Below the pieces are notes generated by a model. The model searched no databases, was not told the DNA's origin, and was given only the letters and a program-made list of their open reading frames with translations. A DNA stretch of 6,330 nt from positions 1 through 6,330 of the forward strand of contig JAAZCO010000436.1 in assembly GCA_012513235.1 (NCBI GenBank), in the 5' to 3' direction. Positions 4,872 to 6,330 of this stretch are shown here, piece by piece. The stretch is from Gammaproteobacteria bacterium (GTDB lineage: Bacteria > Pseudomonadota > Gammaproteobacteria > Pseudomonadales > Pseudomonadaceae). Numbering within the stretch: position 1 is the stretch's first letter; each line of letters opens with the position of its first letter. Made by a program: the position numbers and the translations under genes.

Positions 4872-6330
4872 CTAAAAATTACGCTTATAGAACACATCCA
4901 AAGAGTTGGCTAAACCGCTGGCAGCCTCTAAATACATACGCTTGCTCAGCTCATAGCGCAGCGCCAAAGTACTGGCTGGCTCAAACACTCCCACGCCATA
5001 CCGTAAGCTAACACGCTCACTGATACGCCCGCTGGCTACCACGCTGGAGGTCACGCCGCTGCCTTCGCTGTCGAGCATAAAGTCTTTAACGCCAAAGGTA
5101 TCTGCCAGTTTATTGGTGATCGGCGCGGTGCCCATTAAGCCTAACGCCAATGCCGCTTGCGCCATGACATTGCCGTCACCACTACCACCCTGTAAAGGAC
5201 GACCTAAAAGCAACCATGACAAGGCCTGCTCTTGACTCATGGCTGGATTAGAGAAGATTTCGCTGCTCGGCTGCAAGGCCGAACCGGTTAGGCGCAAACC
5301 GGCAGTAACATCACCAGTCACGCGCACCGCCTCAATATCCAAAAACGGCTGACTCAAAGGCCCAGCAAAGAGTAAGCGCGCACGACGCAACTCTAAACGC
5401 TGGCCATAGGCGCGGTAGCGACCATTGAGCAACTCCAACATGCCGCGACCGGCCATATTGTCACCCACACGTAAATCACCGCGTAAATCAGCATTTAAAC
5501 CAAAGCCCGAAAACTGCAAACGCTCAGAGCCGACATTGACGGTAATATCCATCGCCACTTGCAAACCATCATCCACCGGCTGCGCATCACCCACTACACG
5601 CGCATCGGATGACACATGCACTGCTTGCTCAGGCAATTGCGGAATAGTGATCAGCCCTTTGGGCACATCCACAGTACCGCTTAAAAACAAGCGCTGATCT
5701 TTTAAGCTGATACGTAAATCTGGCGCCATCTCAACATTGGCATAGGGCTCCACACGCAAAGGTAATTGCTGACCTTGAATACTGACATTCACCAGCAATT
5801 GATTGGCCCATTGCACGCTGCCTTGAATCGTTCCCTTGCCTGTTTCACCGCTGTTCCAGCCGCCCTTCAGCTGTAACTGCTCGCCTTGAATATCCGCGCG
5901 CACTTGCAGTTGCTCAAAGGGCACCGGTAATTCACCGCCACTGAGCTGCGCATCACGAATCTGCACAAAGCCACTGACATTGGGCGCTAACAAATGCCCC
6001 GCCAAAGTACCGCGCCCTTCTAGCACACCCTTGACCGTTTCCACTTGGCTGATAAAGGGACGCAGCGCTGATAAATCAACCTGCTCAATTAAAAAGCTGC
6101 CCGTGAGTTTTTTCTGCGCAAAACGCGGATCAATAGTGGCCAGCACTTCTAAATGACCGCTGTCCACACCTTTAAGCTCTAATTTTGAGGCAATCGCACG
6201 CTCAGTTAAATCACTGTTGAGGCGCAAAGTCTGCCAAGCAAAGGTTTGCCATTGCTCGTTTTCTTTAACGCGCAACTGCCCTTGACCCGCATCCAGCTGG
6301 ATTTTCCCTTGCGGGCCTTTGGCTAGTAAA
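4872..6330 (-). CDS. tamB: TamB, translocation and assembly / lipid-transport protein (C-terminal part)
   Basis: The frame stays open to the right edge, giving 485 C-terminal residues of a protein that is about 1,260 residues long in E. coli. TamB is anchored in the inner membrane and spans the periplasm as a long hydrophobic beta-groove. It partners with the BamA-like TamA in the outer membrane, and AsmA-like proteins of this kind are implicated in phospholipid transport and outer-membrane protein assembly. The C-terminal TamB domain (DUF490) is clear: NGRYRAYGQRLELRRARLLF near 5380-5430, then AGPLSQPFLDIEAVRV, a SNPAMSQEQALSWLLLGRPL segment, and a final beta-barrel-like stretch ending in Phe (SLDVFYKRNF). 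Alternating hydrophobic strands and G-x-G turns fill the rest. An in-frame TTG at 6275 is internal, since sequence upstream (KGPQGKIQLDAGQGQ) continues the fold. tamA would be expected just off the right edge. Confidence 0.93.
   Translation of the reverse strand, partial: LLAKGPQGKIQLDAGQGQLRVKENEQWQTFAWQTLRLNSDLTERAIASKLELKGVDSGHLEVLATIDPRFAQKKLTGSFLIEQVDLSALRPFISQVETVKGVLEGRGTLAGHLLAPNVSGFVQIRDAQLSGGELPVPFEQLQVRADIQGEQLQLKGGWNSGETGKGTIQGSVQWANQLLVNVSIQGQQLPLRVEPYANVEMAPDLRISLKDQRLFLSGTVDVPKGLITIPQLPEQAVHVSSDARVVGDAQPVDDGLQVAMDITVNVGSERLQFSGFGLNADLRGDLRVGDNMAGRGMLELLNGRYRAYGQRLELRRARLLFAGPLSQPFLDIEAVRVTGDVTAGLRLTGSALQPSSEIFSNPAMSQEQALSWLLLGRPLQGGSGDGNVMAQAALALGLMGTAPITNKLADTFGVKDFMLDSEGSGVTSSVVASGRISERVSLRYGVGVFEPASTLALRYELSKRMYLEAASGLANSLDVFYKRNF

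Overview
The window looks like chromosomal DNA of a gammaproteobacterium, most likely a lower-GC member of the Pseudomonadaceae. FlgF, FlgG and the first residues of FlgJ read like Pseudomonas proteins, and a consensus sigma-54 promoter drives the flagellar genes, as is usual in that family. The base composition looks closer to balanced than in typical Pseudomonas; this is an estimate by eye and no genus is claimed. All supported genes lie on the minus strand, so transcription runs from high to low coordinates.

Right part (about 4840-6330): the C-terminal third of tamB, the inner-membrane-anchored periplasmic protein of the TAM/lipid-transport system. Its 5' end lies off the window. A 10-bp hairpin without a U-tract follows the stop codon. 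Next comes a 377-base stretch without a confident gene (4495-4871), which must hold the control region of the next operon.

Middle (3734-4494): two overlapping small multidrug resistance (SMR) genes arranged and sequenced like E. coli mdtJ-mdtI, which form a heterodimeric spermidine exporter. Their charge patterns predict opposite membrane orientations. The MdtI partner has Asp in place of the usual membrane-buried Glu, and MdtJ has a long basic C-terminal tail. A strong intrinsic terminator (about 3641-3669) closes this unit.

Left part (1-3602): a sigma-54 promoter, then flgF, flgG, flgH, flgI and the start of flgJ in one tight operon. It encodes the proximal and distal rod, the outer-membrane L-ring lipoprotein, the periplasmic P-ring protein and the rod-cap/muramidase protein, so it builds the part of the flagellum that crosses periplasm and outer membrane.

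I see no clearly undescribed system. The points most worth a second look are the Glu-to-Asp change in MdtI, the mdtJ leader (a possible short leader ORF and a hairpin over its ribosome-binding site), the separation of flgF from the flgBCDE genes that usually precede it, and a 37/41-base match between flgF and flgG.
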